A DNA stretch of 53,720 bases from DAOUET01 sp034430155. GTDB taxonomy: Bacteria > Chloroflexota > Anaerolineae > Anaerolineales > UBA4823. The stretch's first letter is position 1; each line of letters starts with the position of its first letter. Where the stretch lies: assembly GCA_034430155.1 (NCBI GenBank), contig DAOUET010000026.1, forward strand, positions 1 through 53,720, given 5' to 3'. Below, in pieces: positions 1 through 7,669 of the stretch. The notes under the pieces were generated by a model, which did no database searches, had not been told where the DNA came from, and saw only the letters and a program-made list of their open reading frames with translations. A program made the translations under genes and the position numbers.

Positions 1-31
1 AGCAGATAAATCTGCACCAATAAGAGCGCAA

Positions 32-76
32 AACCTGGCGCAGTCCAGGTTCTGAATCCGCCAAAGGGCGGATTTT
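32..76 (+). terminator. Tandem hairpins, possible terminator of an upstream gene
   Basis: Two hairpins follow each other: AACCTGG (32-38) pairs with CCAGGTT (45-51), and AATCCGCC (55-62) pairs with GGCGGATT (67-74), the second running into a short T-run. No gene is visible before them in the window, so the transcript they would end lies outside. The T-run is short, so this is a tentative call. Confidence 0.4.
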
Positions 77-146
77 GGGTTCTTGTTCATGTGACTTCAG
101 TCGCCAGGCCAGACTCACCCCCGATATGATATACACCTGACCTTCG

Positions 147-284
147 GACAAAAGTTCGGACATTTTTGTCATTGCGAGCCCCACCAGGGGTGAAGCAATC
201 CCCAGCTGAAGGCGAGATTGCCACGCTTCGATCGCAATGACAGACTGAATTTAAGGGTTTTCTGATTACCTCCGAACTTTTGTC
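147..284. repeat. Nested inverted-repeat element (CATTGCGAG-type palindrome)
   Basis: An inner 11-bp inverted repeat, TGTCATTGCGA (168-178) and TCGCAATGACA (232-242), lies inside an outer 14-bp inverted repeat, GACAAAAGTTCGGA (147-160) and TCCGAACTTTTGTC (271-284). The inner element resembles the dispersed CATTGCGAG...CGCAATG palindromes found in many bacterial genomes. The outer arms suggest insertion into, or co-mobilisation with, a second palindrome. It has no coding capacity. Confidence 0.7.
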
Positions 285-303
285 TCAACTTGAAATACAC
301 ACG

Positions 304-331
304 TTGACTTTTCTTTTTAAACGAGTATATT
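304..331 (+). promoter_or_regulatory. Sigma70-like promoter
   Basis: TTGACT (304-309), a 16-nt spacer and TATATT (326-331) make a good vegetative promoter match about 100 nt before the membrane protein gene at 434. Confidence 0.5.
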
Positions 332-433
332 AGGGAGCAAGAGAGGTGAACAACTGGTTGCGGGTAAGAAATTCACTCCCCCAGAAAGAACGGTGTCTGT
401 GAGTTTGTTTCCGAGCATGGGAGGCTCACGTAA

Positions 434-829
434 ATGAAGGGCGTTTATAGGGTTTTGAGAGTAATTGCAGCCTATTGCGTGGGGGCGCTCATCGCGATGG
501 TATCCTTCGGGTTGATGCTGGGGCTGGTCTGGTCACCTATGCTCCCCCAGAGTAGCTTCTGCCGACTGGCCAGCCTACTATTAGTCTCAGGCCTGGCAAC
601 CCTGGCAGGAGGATTTGGAATTGGGCTATCCGTCGGAGAAAAGCGCACCTTTCACGCCGCCATCTTCGGTCTGGGCTTTGGCCTGGTAGGATCCACTTAC
701 ACCCTGGGGCTCGACCCGACCGTCTTAGGATATGCCCTGGCAACCGGCTTATTGGCGCTGGCAGGTGGGTTCATCTCCAGCAGGTTGACGGTTAAGGTGC
801 GGCGATTACCTAGGCATGGAGCTGCCTGA
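434..829 (+). CDS. Small polytopic membrane protein, unknown function
   Basis: A 131-residue protein, nearly all hydrophobic, with about four predicted membrane helices (residues ~8-32, 42-66, 72-92 and 96-118) and a basic C-terminal tail. The ATG is preceded by GGGAGG at 419-424 with 9-nt spacing, and a promoter-like sequence lies at 304-331, so it looks like a real single-gene unit. I see no catalytic or binding motif. It resembles the many small Gly/Leu-rich membrane proteins of unknown function in Chloroflexota, and I do not assign a family. Confidence 0.65.
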   Translation: MKGVYRVLRVIAAYCVGALIAMVSFGLMLGLVWSPMLPQSSFCRLASLLLVSGLATLAGGFGIGLSVGEKRTFHAAIFGLGFGLVGSTYTLGLDPTVLGYALATGLLALAGGFISSRLTVKVRRLPRHGAA

Positions 830-940
830 AGTTGAATCGGTCTGGACACAGCGCCTGGTTCATGGCGGGATAAGGTATTAGTTATTTACGAAGGTATCAA
901 CCAGGTTCCGGTTACCTCTAAATCACTATAAGGAGTCTCG

Positions 941-1357
941 ATGGATTACAAAGCATACCAGGAGAAATACTTCGTCAATCCTGCTCCTGAACCACGCTTC
1001 CAAGTTAAAGGAATCTTCGGTGCCACCTTATTCTTTCATGATTTTGAGAGGGCAGCTGGATACTACACGCAAGTCTTGGGTCCACCCGCTTACATTGAGG
1101 GCGAAAATACGCTTGGCTGGCGGATTGGGAGTACCTGGTTGACGCTACTGCGCGCTCAAGCGGCCAATCCCAGCAACGTTGAGATAAATATCGTCACCGA
1201 AACACCCCAAGAGGCCGAGCGCCTCCAGGGCGCTTTCATTGCCGCAGGAGGCACAGGTCAAGAGCCTATAGATAACCTGATGTATGAACCCCTCCATATG
1301 TGTCCCGTCAGGGATCCCTTTGGCACCGAAATTCTGATAAGCAGCTCATCAGGCTAA
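941..1357 (+). CDS. VOC-superfamily (glyoxalase/bleomycin-resistance-like) protein
   Basis: A 138-residue protein with the vicinal-oxygen-chelate pattern: an early F-FHDFERAAGYYTQVLG segment (residues ~30-47) typical of the first beta-alpha-beta unit, and a closing RDPFGTEI segment (~125-132) typical of the last strand, where metal ligands usually sit. It is a single domain of normal length for one VOC module, so it should act as a dimer. Such proteins include lyases, isomerases, dioxygenases and drug-binding proteins, and the substrate cannot be read from the sequence. The ATG follows AAGGAG at good spacing. No operon partner is evident. Confidence 0.75.
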   Translation: MDYKAYQEKYFVNPAPEPRFQVKGIFGATLFFHDFERAAGYYTQVLGPPAYIEGENTLGWRIGSTWLTLLRAQAANPSNVEINIVTETPQEAERLQGAFIAAGGTGQEPIDNLMYEPLHMCPVRDPFGTEILISSSSG

Positions 1358-1433
1358 GCGCCAGGATGATTTCAGAGCGTACGACCAGATATCCAGGTAA
1401 TACCATACAGTTAATCCGTCGGAGATCTTCACC

Positions 1434-2045
1434 TTGAGTTCCGAGATCAGACCGCAAACCCATTATTCCGAACAAACATTCAACCAAGTACACCTGGAAG
1501 CAGGCGAGCTGGCCTCTTGCGAGTTTTACGATTGTAAATTCATACAGTGCACTTTCGTGGAATGTGTCTTTCGCAACTGCCGGGTAGTCAATTGCACTTT
1601 TCATGAGTGTGATATCAGTCTCGCTCATTTTCCAGGGGTTGTCTTTGCTAACACCCGATTTGAAGACTCGAAGGCAATCGGGGTCGACTGGACGCGAGCA
1701 GACTGGACCGCAATCCGGCTGGGGGATCCCATTGGCTTTTATAACTGCGCCCTAAACCATTCTATTTTCATCGGTTTGAGCCTGAAAGGCATGCAGGTCA
1801 GGGATTGTATGGTTATTGGCGTAGACTTCCGGGAGGCAGATTTATCCCAGGCCGACTTCGGTGGCAGCGATCTAGGGGAAAGCATATTCATAAACACCAA
1901 TCTGAGCGAGGCTGACCTGAGCAAGGCGCGGAATTATCAGATAAAACCAGGGCAGAATAATCTAAAGAAGGCCAAGTTCTCATTACCAGAAGCGCTATCG
2001 CTGCTCTACGACCTGGACATCATCGTCGTCGAAGAAGTAGAGTAA
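1434..2045 (+). CDS. Pentapeptide-repeat protein
   Basis: A 203-residue protein built largely of A(D/N)LXX-like five-residue repeats, expected to fold as a right-handed quadrilateral beta-helix. The first half is Cys-rich (residues ~27-63, with C/F at the central position), then a short break around residues 75-105, then canonical repeats (~125-160, such as VDFREADLSQADF). This layout of two repeat blocks with a break is shared with Qnr/McbG-type gyrase-protecting proteins, but most family members have no known role, so resistance is only a possibility. The start is TTG at 1434 with a weak purine-rich upstream sequence; no better start is available. Confidence 0.75.
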   Translation: MSSEIRPQTHYSEQTFNQVHLEAGELASCEFYDCKFIQCTFVECVFRNCRVVNCTFHECDISLAHFPGVVFANTRFEDSKAIGVDWTRADWTAIRLGDPIGFYNCALNHSIFIGLSLKGMQVRDCMVIGVDFREADLSQADFGGSDLGESIFINTNLSEADLSKARNYQIKPGQNNLKKAKFSLPEALSLLYDLDIIVVEEVE

Positions 2046-2488
2046 GGCGCCCGGCAATTGATAGCCAACTACCAAAGGTCGAAGAGGATGGGTTGGCAAG
2101 CCGGACCTGGGACGATTAGCAGAAAAAAAGAAGCATCACCTTTTAGCATCATCAACATTTAAGCAGTAATATAAAAGCAAGATGTACAGGCGACTGGAAA
2201 TCATCCATCCACAGTTACGATATTATTATCAAGGTCAATGGCATACAGAGCCCCCCCAGGAAAATTGGCATCCTGGGCACAGCCGATATCTCCTGGGTAG
2301 CGCGATTGCGAGGACCGAATAAGTCTATTCCGATAAACACCAGATTTTTCTTTACGGAGAAGGGCTGGCGAGCGATTGGCCGGCATTACGAGTTGCCCAA
2401 CCTTTCGGCGAGCGGTCACCATAATAAATAAGATAGTTAGCAAAACCTGATGCGATCCAAGCATATGGGTTATTAATGAGAGGGTGAG
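2046..2488. other. Intergenic stretch, nothing recognised
   Basis: I see no convincing gene, repeat or RNA here. A minus-strand open frame runs through 2201-2490 into the next gene, but it has no recognisable domain and overlaps a well supported CDS. Confidence 0.5.
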
Positions 2489-3169
2489 ATGGCTTCTGTT
2501 GAGCAGGTGTTGGAGATCCTGAGGGGGATGGCTAGACCCGACCAAGTGATGGGCATGGCACGTTACGGGATGGCAGCCGAAGGAAGGCTTGGAGTCGCCG
2601 TCCCAGAGATGCGCAAACTGGCTAAAAAACTTGGTAAGCACCACCAGCTGGCGCTCGATTTGTGGAAAACGGGTATACCTGAAGCCCAGATCGTGGCTGG
2701 AATGGTGGCTGAGCCTGAAGAATTAACCGAAAACCAGATGGAGGATTGGGTAAAGCAGATCAACTCCTGGGACGTGTGCGACCAGGTGTGCATGAATTTA
2801 TTCGAGAAGAGTCCCTTAGCCTGGGGTAAAATCTTGGATTGGTCCGAGCGGGAAGAGGAATTTGTCAAGAGGAGCGCCTATGCGCTGATCGCTTGCCTGG
2901 CATGGCACGACAAAGAGACCGGAGACGGTCGATTCATCCAATTAATGCCGGTTATAAAACGAGGGGCGACGGATGAGCGCAATTATGTCAAAAAAGCGGT
3001 CAATTGGGCACTCAGGAACATCGGGAAGAGGAACCTGAAACTCAATGCGGTGGCCATAAAGACCGCTAAGGAAATCCAGCAAATCGATGCCAAGGCAGCC
3101 CGCTGGATCGCCTCTGACGCTATCAGAGAACTCCAGGGTGAACCCGTCCAGAAAAGGCTGAGAAAGTGA
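2489..3169 (+). CDS. DNA alkylation repeat (AlkD-like HEAT-repeat) protein
   Basis: A 226-residue all-helical protein with the AlkD signature: an N-terminal YGMAAEGRLGVAVPEMRKLAK segment (residues ~30-50), the helix around NSWDVCDQVC (~92-101), and a C-terminal block ERNYVKKAVNWALRNIGKRN (~164-183) with the conserved Trp/Arg-rich face. Family members such as Bacillus AlkD are glycosylases that remove cationic alkylated purines from DNA. In AlkD a conserved Trp-Asp pair with nearby Trp residues stabilises the lesion; the W-D pair in NSWDVCD is seen here. Length is normal. Start ATG 2489 follows GAGAGGG. No other repair gene is adjacent. Confidence 0.85.
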   Translation: MASVEQVLEILRGMARPDQVMGMARYGMAAEGRLGVAVPEMRKLAKKLGKHHQLALDLWKTGIPEAQIVAGMVAEPEELTENQMEDWVKQINSWDVCDQVCMNLFEKSPLAWGKILDWSEREEEFVKRSAYALIACLAWHDKETGDGRFIQLMPVIKRGATDERNYVKKAVNWALRNIGKRNLKLNAVAIKTAKEIQQIDAKAARWIASDAIRELQGEPVQKRLRK

Positions 3170-3203
3170 GCAATGACCGCCCTGCCCGGATAAGGAGAAT
3201 TAT

Positions 3204-3950
3204 ATGGGTGCGATGATTTCCAGCAAATCAAGCCATCAAAAGGAGAACAAGCCTGGGGCGAGTTCCAGCATCGGTTGGAGAGCGTTGCTGCGTTTTGCCC
3301 TCTATTTGATATTGACGCCCCTACCGCTGTTCGTAGCAGCTGGCCGGGTCAATTGGACCATGGCCTGGATCTTCTTTGGGTTGAATGTAACCTTCACAAT
3401 CTTCAGCAGGTTGATAGCTTACCGCAAGAATCCAGCCGTGTTAATGGAACGCGCCCAATCCCTGGAGGCGGAAAACGTCAAAGAATGGGATAAAGGGCTG
3501 GTGCTGATCGTCGCGCTGATCGGTCCTATCTCCATCTTTGTAGTGGCCGGGCTGGATTTGCGTTTTAGCTGGCTCCCAGAGGTGGCCCTCTCCTGGCAGA
3601 TCGCCGGGTTGATCTTGGTAGTGCTGGGGTACACCTTTGGCAGCTGGGCGCTGATAGCAAACGCCTATTTCTCAGCCGTGGTGCGCATCCAGGCCGAGCG
3701 AGGTCACACGGTTATCCGGGAGGGACCTTACCGCTATGTGCGCCATCCTGCTTATGCAAGCTCGATAGTAACTTTCCTGGCATTTCCACTGATGTTGGCT
3801 TCCCTGTGGGCCTTGATCCCGGCGGTGTTCACCATTCTGGCGGTCATTCTGCGTACGTCGCTGGAAGACCGCACCCTGCTGGACGAACTACCTGGTTACT
3901 ACCAATACGCCCAAGAGACCCGCTATCGCCTGTTGCCTGGTGTGTGGTAA
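3204..3950 (+). CDS. Isoprenylcysteine carboxyl methyltransferase (ICMT)/PEMT-family membrane methyltransferase
   Basis: A 248-residue polytopic protein with about five membrane helices and, near the C-terminus, the ICMT/phospholipid-methyltransferase hallmark REGPYRYVRHPAYASS (residues ~173-188), which forms the SAM-binding site in the family, followed by the E-R/L-L-L-P-Y helix. In bacteria these enzymes methylate small molecules or lipids, and the substrate is unknown. The ATG follows AAGGAGAA at good spacing. A dienelactone-hydrolase-like gene starts 41 nt downstream, so the two may be co-transcribed. A second, distinct ICMT-like gene lies at 11410. Confidence 0.8.
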   Translation: MGAMISSKSSHQKENKPGASSSIGWRALLRFALYLILTPLPLFVAAGRVNWTMAWIFFGLNVTFTIFSRLIAYRKNPAVLMERAQSLEAENVKEWDKGLVLIVALIGPISIFVVAGLDLRFSWLPEVALSWQIAGLILVVLGYTFGSWALIANAYFSAVVRIQAERGHTVIREGPYRYVRHPAYASSIVTFLAFPLMLASLWALIPAVFTILAVILRTSLEDRTLLDELPGYYQYAQETRYRLLPGVW

Positions 3951-3991
3951 GAGCCGAACACGGGTTTTTTAAGATAGGAGAAAACCAGATT

Positions 3992-4666
3992 ATGGGGAAG
4001 ATGATTCAGTTCGAAGTCAATGCCATTCCGGCAAAAGCGTGTATGGCTTTTCCGGATGGCATGAAGGGAGCAGGTGTGCTGCTACTGCATGCCTGGTGGG
4101 GGTTGAACGAATTCTTCAAACACACGGCCGACCGCCTCGCCAGGGAAGGCTTCGTGGTGCTGGCACCAGATTATTATCAAGGCGCTATCGCCAGAACCAT
4201 CGACCAGGCAGAAGCATTAAGATTAAAAGTAGATCGCAAAGCCACAAATAATCTAATTAATGGGTCGTTGGATTATTTATGCTCCCAACCACAGGTCGTG
4301 TCCCCTCGGGTAGGAGTGATCGGTTTTTCGCTGGGTTGCGGCTACGCCTTAGGGCTTGCCAGGAACAAGCCAAAGAACCTCTCTGCAGTGGTGCTGTATT
4401 ATGGCACCGGCGGTGGCAAGTATCAAGGTGTAAACACCGACTTTCTCGGCCATTTTGCAGAACATGATGAGTGGGGCGCGGATGCCAAAAAAGTGAGCGC
4501 CATGAAAGCGCGGTTAAGCCAGGCGAATGGTGAGGTCAAATTTTACACTTACCCTGGCACCGGACACTGGTTCTGCGAAGAGGATCGTAAGCAGGCTTAT
4601 GTTGAGGAGGCTGCTGAGAAAGCCTGGGCGCGCACCCTCGAGTTCTTACACTCAAAGCTGCCATAG
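3992..4666 (+). CDS. Dienelactone hydrolase-family alpha/beta-hydrolase
   Basis: A 224-residue alpha/beta-hydrolase. The nucleophile elbow is GFSLG with Ser113, the acid is probably Asp159 in AEHDEWG, and the base is His192 in GTGHWF, which match the DLH triad positions. Classical dienelactone hydrolases use Cys as nucleophile (GYCxGG); here the residue is Ser, so this is a serine-type member and may act as an esterase on other substrates. The frame is open further upstream, but ATG 3992 is chosen because GATAGGAG sits just before it and the homologous domain begins there. It is probably cytoplasmic, with no signal peptide. Confidence 0.8.
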   Translation: MGKMIQFEVNAIPAKACMAFPDGMKGAGVLLLHAWWGLNEFFKHTADRLAREGFVVLAPDYYQGAIARTIDQAEALRLKVDRKATNNLINGSLDYLCSQPQVVSPRVGVIGFSLGCGYALGLARNKPKNLSAVVLYYGTGGGKYQGVNTDFLGHFAEHDEWGADAKKVSAMKARLSQANGEVKFYTYPGTGHWFCEEDRKQAYVEEAAEKAWARTLEFLHSKLP

Positions 4667-4696
4667 AAACCCTTTGATTCATGCGGAGAAAAATGA

Positions 4697-5803
4697 ATGA
4701 ACCGTTCTTATCACGCCATCCGGAGGCCTGTCAGGCGTCCTGGAGCGGACACCAACCTGCTCATCACCCTGCTCAGCTTCGCCTTGTCGGTCTCGCTGAC
4801 ACGCCTGTTCCTGGAACTATCCGGGTACCCCCAGTTGGGAGGCGGCAGCTTACATATTGCCCACGTTTTATGGGGCGGACTGCTGTTGTTTGTGGCTGCC
4901 CTGTTACCGCTAATCTTCGCCAACCGTTGGGTCTACCCACTGGTATCGGTGCTGGCAGGATTGGGCGTAGGTCTATTTATCGACGAGGTGGGTAAGTTCA
5001 TCACCCAAACCAACGATTATTTCTACCCACCGGCTGCACCCATCATCTATGCGTTCTTCCTTATTTGCGTATTGGTTTACCTGCGAATCAACCGCCAGCC
5101 AATCCGCCAAGGACGCAGTGAACTATACATCACACTGGAAATGATGGAAGATGTACTCGATCGCGACCTGGATGCCCACGAACGGGAAGAGATCGTCATG
5201 CGCCTCAATTACGTGATCGCTCAGAAAGACCAGTCCGATCTGGCCCGCCTGGCTGGAGAGCTGCTGGATTATTTCAAAGATGAGCACATTTACATCGCGC
5301 CGACCCCCCCAGATTACATGAAGAAGCTGGAAGGGCGGCTTCAGCGTCTCGAAGATCGTTACCTTGACCGCAAACGCTTTTGTACGGTCCTGGCGCTGGG
5401 ATTGACCGCCATGGGGTTGTTTGCCGCCAGCACATCCACCAGCGTGCTGATCACCAGCCTGCCGAACACTTACCTCCAGGCAACCTCGACCTCGGGAATG
5501 CCGATGAGCAGATATGTCGGCTTTTTCTGGTACACTGGCCTGCAGGTCGTCCAGGGTATAATCGGCCTGGCACTCCTGGCAGCAGCAGCGCGGCTCATCA
5601 GGGGTGGCGAGCGCCGGGGTCTGGATTACGCCTTGTACGCCCTGCTCATTTATCTGACGATGGTGGACTTGCTGCTGTTCTATTACTACCAATTTTCAAC
5701 CATCATAACCGCCATCGTCCAATTCACCCTCTTATTAGGAGTGCTGTATTATCGACGGAGATACATCCAAGGCAGCCCGATTGAGGGCGAGCCTGAGTCC
5801 TGA
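4697..5803 (+). CDS. Polytopic membrane protein with central soluble region, unknown function
   Basis: A 368-residue protein with four N-terminal membrane helices (residues ~20-135), a central hydrophilic region (~140-235) rich in charged helices (TLEMMEDVLDRDLDAHE and ELLDYFKDEH), then four more helices (~235-355). The pattern of two four-helix blocks around a cytoplasmic helical domain is symmetric, but I do not recognise a family. ATG 4697 follows GCGGAGA; an overlapping ATG at 4693 is out of frame. It ends a run of four plus-strand genes and is followed by a long non-coding gap. Confidence 0.7.
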   Translation: MNRSYHAIRRPVRRPGADTNLLITLLSFALSVSLTRLFLELSGYPQLGGGSLHIAHVLWGGLLLFVAALLPLIFANRWVYPLVSVLAGLGVGLFIDEVGKFITQTNDYFYPPAAPIIYAFFLICVLVYLRINRQPIRQGRSELYITLEMMEDVLDRDLDAHEREEIVMRLNYVIAQKDQSDLARLAGELLDYFKDEHIYIAPTPPDYMKKLEGRLQRLEDRYLDRKRFCTVLALGLTAMGLFAASTSTSVLITSLPNTYLQATSTSGMPMSRYVGFFWYTGLQVVQGIIGLALLAAAARLIRGGERRGLDYALYALLIYLTMVDLLLFYYYQFSTIITAIVQFTLLLGVLYYRRRYIQGSPIEGEPES

Positions 5804-6532
5804 TCTTTTCGGCTGGTGATATCAGGCGGCAATACACCCCAGATAACTCCTGCAGCGGCACCGCCCCTCCTCGTCAAGCTAAAAAAGAAGCTTGCAGTTA
5901 AGAGATGGCCACAAACGGCAGCTAATAGTGGTCTGCGTCCTGCATAGGTCAGCGGGTCTTACCATAGGGGTCGGGATTTAGTGGTGGTCAGCCCTCACCT
6001 TGAAAACCAATTCACACCCGAAAAGAACCTCAACCTTTTAGAAATGCGAGTACCTGACAACTGCCAGGTATACAAATCGGTACAACTGGTATAATGGCTT
6101 TTCAACCTGCTGGTTACAGCGGTATACAAAACCGAACCTGATGATAGGCTCTGTCCCAGGGAACATCCGCAAGGATTTCAAGCCAAATACTTTTCAGCGG
6201 TGATCATGTCCGCAAGTCTGTTCGCAAAGAGCCAGGTTTGGCCGGTGGCGCTGGGGGTGTTAATGTTAGCTGTCTGTGACCTGCTTGTGGAAATCGCAGA
6301 AATCTCCAGGGCTTAATTACCAACTGAGGATCTAAACTGCCAAGAACCCTACCGAGTCAGGATGAGGGCGGAGCAGATGGCAGTGAGTCACATCACCTGA
6401 TTAACCCAACCAAGGTGCAATTTGTAGACACGCTCAGGATTCATGCAGCAGGAGAATTTGGGTGAGGAATTTTAACCAATGAAGCGCGACCACTCATCCC
6501 CTAAGAGCTCTTAAGGCGAAATTACAGACGTT
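5804..6532. other. Long intergenic gap, one extended -10-like sequence
   Basis: There is no convincing gene in this 729-nt stretch. TGGTATAAT at 6087-6095 matches an extended -10 promoter, but no gene starts soon after it. A stop-free frame from about 6096 to 6315 encodes no recognisable protein and lacks an early start codon. It could be a decayed gene. Confidence 0.4.
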
Positions 6533-7156
6533 ATGAAAAGGCAACACAGATTAATGGTAAAGCCAGATTACGAAGGTGCAATTGATTATGCCATCAGCCA
6601 ATTAAGGGAGAAACTGCCTACTGATCTTATCTATCACGATGTCGATCACACAGTAGGCGACATTTTACCCTCGGTTGTGCGATTGGCAGGCATAAGCCAG
6701 ATCGAAGGAGAGGATTTGCAGCTGCTCAGAGTGAGCGCGGCCTACCACGATATTGGCTTCATTCACAGGTACCAGGGACATGAACTCGCCAGTGCCAGGA
6801 TGGCAGCACAGATCTTACCCAATTTCGGTTTAAATGATGAGCAGATTGAGCGTATCATGGGCATGATCCTGGCGACGCGCCTGCCGCAGTCTCCCAGGAA
6901 CCTGCTGGAGGAGATCCTGGTCGACGCTGATTTGGACATCTTGGGGCGGAACGACTTTTTTAAAGAAAGCCTGCGATTGCGCTTCGAGCTGGCCCTTTAT
7001 GGTCGCCCAACTAATGAGCAGCAATGGTACCAAGAGCAGCTCAACTTTTTAAAGGAGCACAAGTACTTCACAGAAGCAGCTAAAAGCGTACGCGATGCTG
7101 GCAAGCAAAAGAACGCCACGCTGATAGAGTGGTTGATTCAACGGGGCGGGCAATAA
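6533..7156 (+). CDS. HD-domain metal-dependent phosphohydrolase
   Basis: A 207-residue protein with a complete HD signature: His35/His39 in YHDVDHT, the HD dyad His72-Asp73 in AAYHDIGF, and a late Asp in LVDADLDILG (~131-135). These residues bind the divalent metal pair in the family. HD hydrolases act on phosphomonoesters, nucleotides or cyclic nucleotides, and nothing here fixes the substrate. A histidine at the start (residues 35-39), a second HxxxE after the dyad and a late D resemble the Pcp-type 'predicted metal-dependent phosphohydrolase' group. Single-gene unit. Confidence 0.8.
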   Translation: MKRQHRLMVKPDYEGAIDYAISQLREKLPTDLIYHDVDHTVGDILPSVVRLAGISQIEGEDLQLLRVSAAYHDIGFIHRYQGHELASARMAAQILPNFGLNDEQIERIMGMILATRLPQSPRNLLEEILVDADLDILGRNDFFKESLRLRFELALYGRPTNEQQWYQEQLNFLKEHKYFTEAAKSVRDAGKQKNATLIEWLIQRGGQ

Positions 7157-7265
7157 CTTTCCTGCAAGACAACCTTAAGGGTTATTTCAATGCAGAGGGC
7201 TTCACAACAAGTAGTGACGATCAGGACGCAGGGTGGCCTAACCCCCAGAGGACTGATAAAGCGGC

Positions 7266-7294
7266 TTGACCGATTAGGCCTTATTTGGTAGACT
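7266..7294 (+). promoter_or_regulatory. Sigma70-like promoter of the RIO1-kinase leader
   Basis: TTGACC (7266-7271), a 17-nt spacer and TAGACT (7289-7294). The predicted start near 7301 would give a leader of about 370 nt before the kinase gene, containing a short ORF and an intrinsic terminator. Confidence 0.5.
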
Positions 7295-7342
7295 AGGATC
7301 CAGTTCTTCGAAATGCAATTAAAGAAAGGAGGCGTACAAATT

Positions 7343-7405
7343 ATGTCGGTCATCTTAAGACGCGATCTTGATTATAGAAGTGCGCCTCGTGGCGAGGGAG
7401 GTTAA
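7343..7405 (+). CDS. Candidate 20-residue leader peptide
   Basis: A short ORF with an unusually strong Shine-Dalgarno, AAAGGAGG (7325-7332), 10 nt before the ATG. The product is MSVILRRDLDYRSAPRGEGG, and the stop is TAA at 7403. It lies downstream of a promoter-like sequence and 39 nt before an intrinsic terminator, which is the usual arrangement of a leader peptide that couples ribosome movement to attenuation. The peptide is Arg-rich (4 of 20). I know of no named arrest peptide with this exact sequence; the SAPRG ending only loosely recalls the Arg-Ala-Pro arrest motifs. Function is inferred from layout alone. Confidence 0.5.
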   Translation: MSVILRRDLDYRSAPRGEGG

Positions 7406-7444
7406 CCGACCACGCCGATATCCTCCCCACCTAACAAGTCGTGG

Positions 7445-7475
7445 CCACAGGTGCACTGCGCTCCTGTGGTTTTTT
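7445..7475 (+). terminator. Intrinsic terminator in the RIO1-kinase leader (putative attenuator)
   Basis: CCACAGG (7445-7451) pairs with CCTGTGG (7463-7469), followed directly by six T residues. Competing pairings lie upstream: GGGAGG (7396-7401, inside the small ORF) with CCTCCC (7422-7427), and CCACG (7410-7414) with CGTGG (7440-7444). Ribosome position on the small ORF could therefore change which structure forms. Confidence 0.65.
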
Positions 7476-7502
7476 GATTCTCGAGCCGAGTAACACCAGG
7501 GC

Positions 7503-7560
7503 GCGGATGGAGCCTATCCGCCTGGCTTATGCCGCAGGAGCAAATCTTTCCCCTGCGGCA
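7503..7560 (+). other. Two further hairpins in the kinase leader
   Basis: GCGGAT (7503-7508) pairs with ATCCGC (7516-7521), and TGCCGCAGG (7530-7538) pairs with CCTGCGGCA (7552-7560). Neither is followed by a T-run. Together with the terminator before them they make the leader strongly structured. I could not match the region to a known riboswitch. Confidence 0.5.
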
Positions 7561-7669
7561 TGATTCTTTAACCCCGCTACGGGAATGATTGGAGAGCCCA
7601 TCCTTCACATAAAGAAGGCAACCCGAAATCTTATTAACAAAGAATTGACGATAAAGAAGAGCATTCGAG

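Noticed and set aside
2201..2644. 147-residue minus-strand ORF
   Set aside because: It overlaps the start of the well supported AlkD-like gene and has no domain; the part outside the gene is too short to judge.
7480..7620. Possible glycine or cobalamin riboswitch upstream of the RIO1 kinase (GCCGCAGGAGCAA segment)
   Set aside because: The segment resembles part of the glycine riboswitch core, but the conserved flanking strands, closing helix and the ACGGAG/CTCTCAGGC parts are absent.
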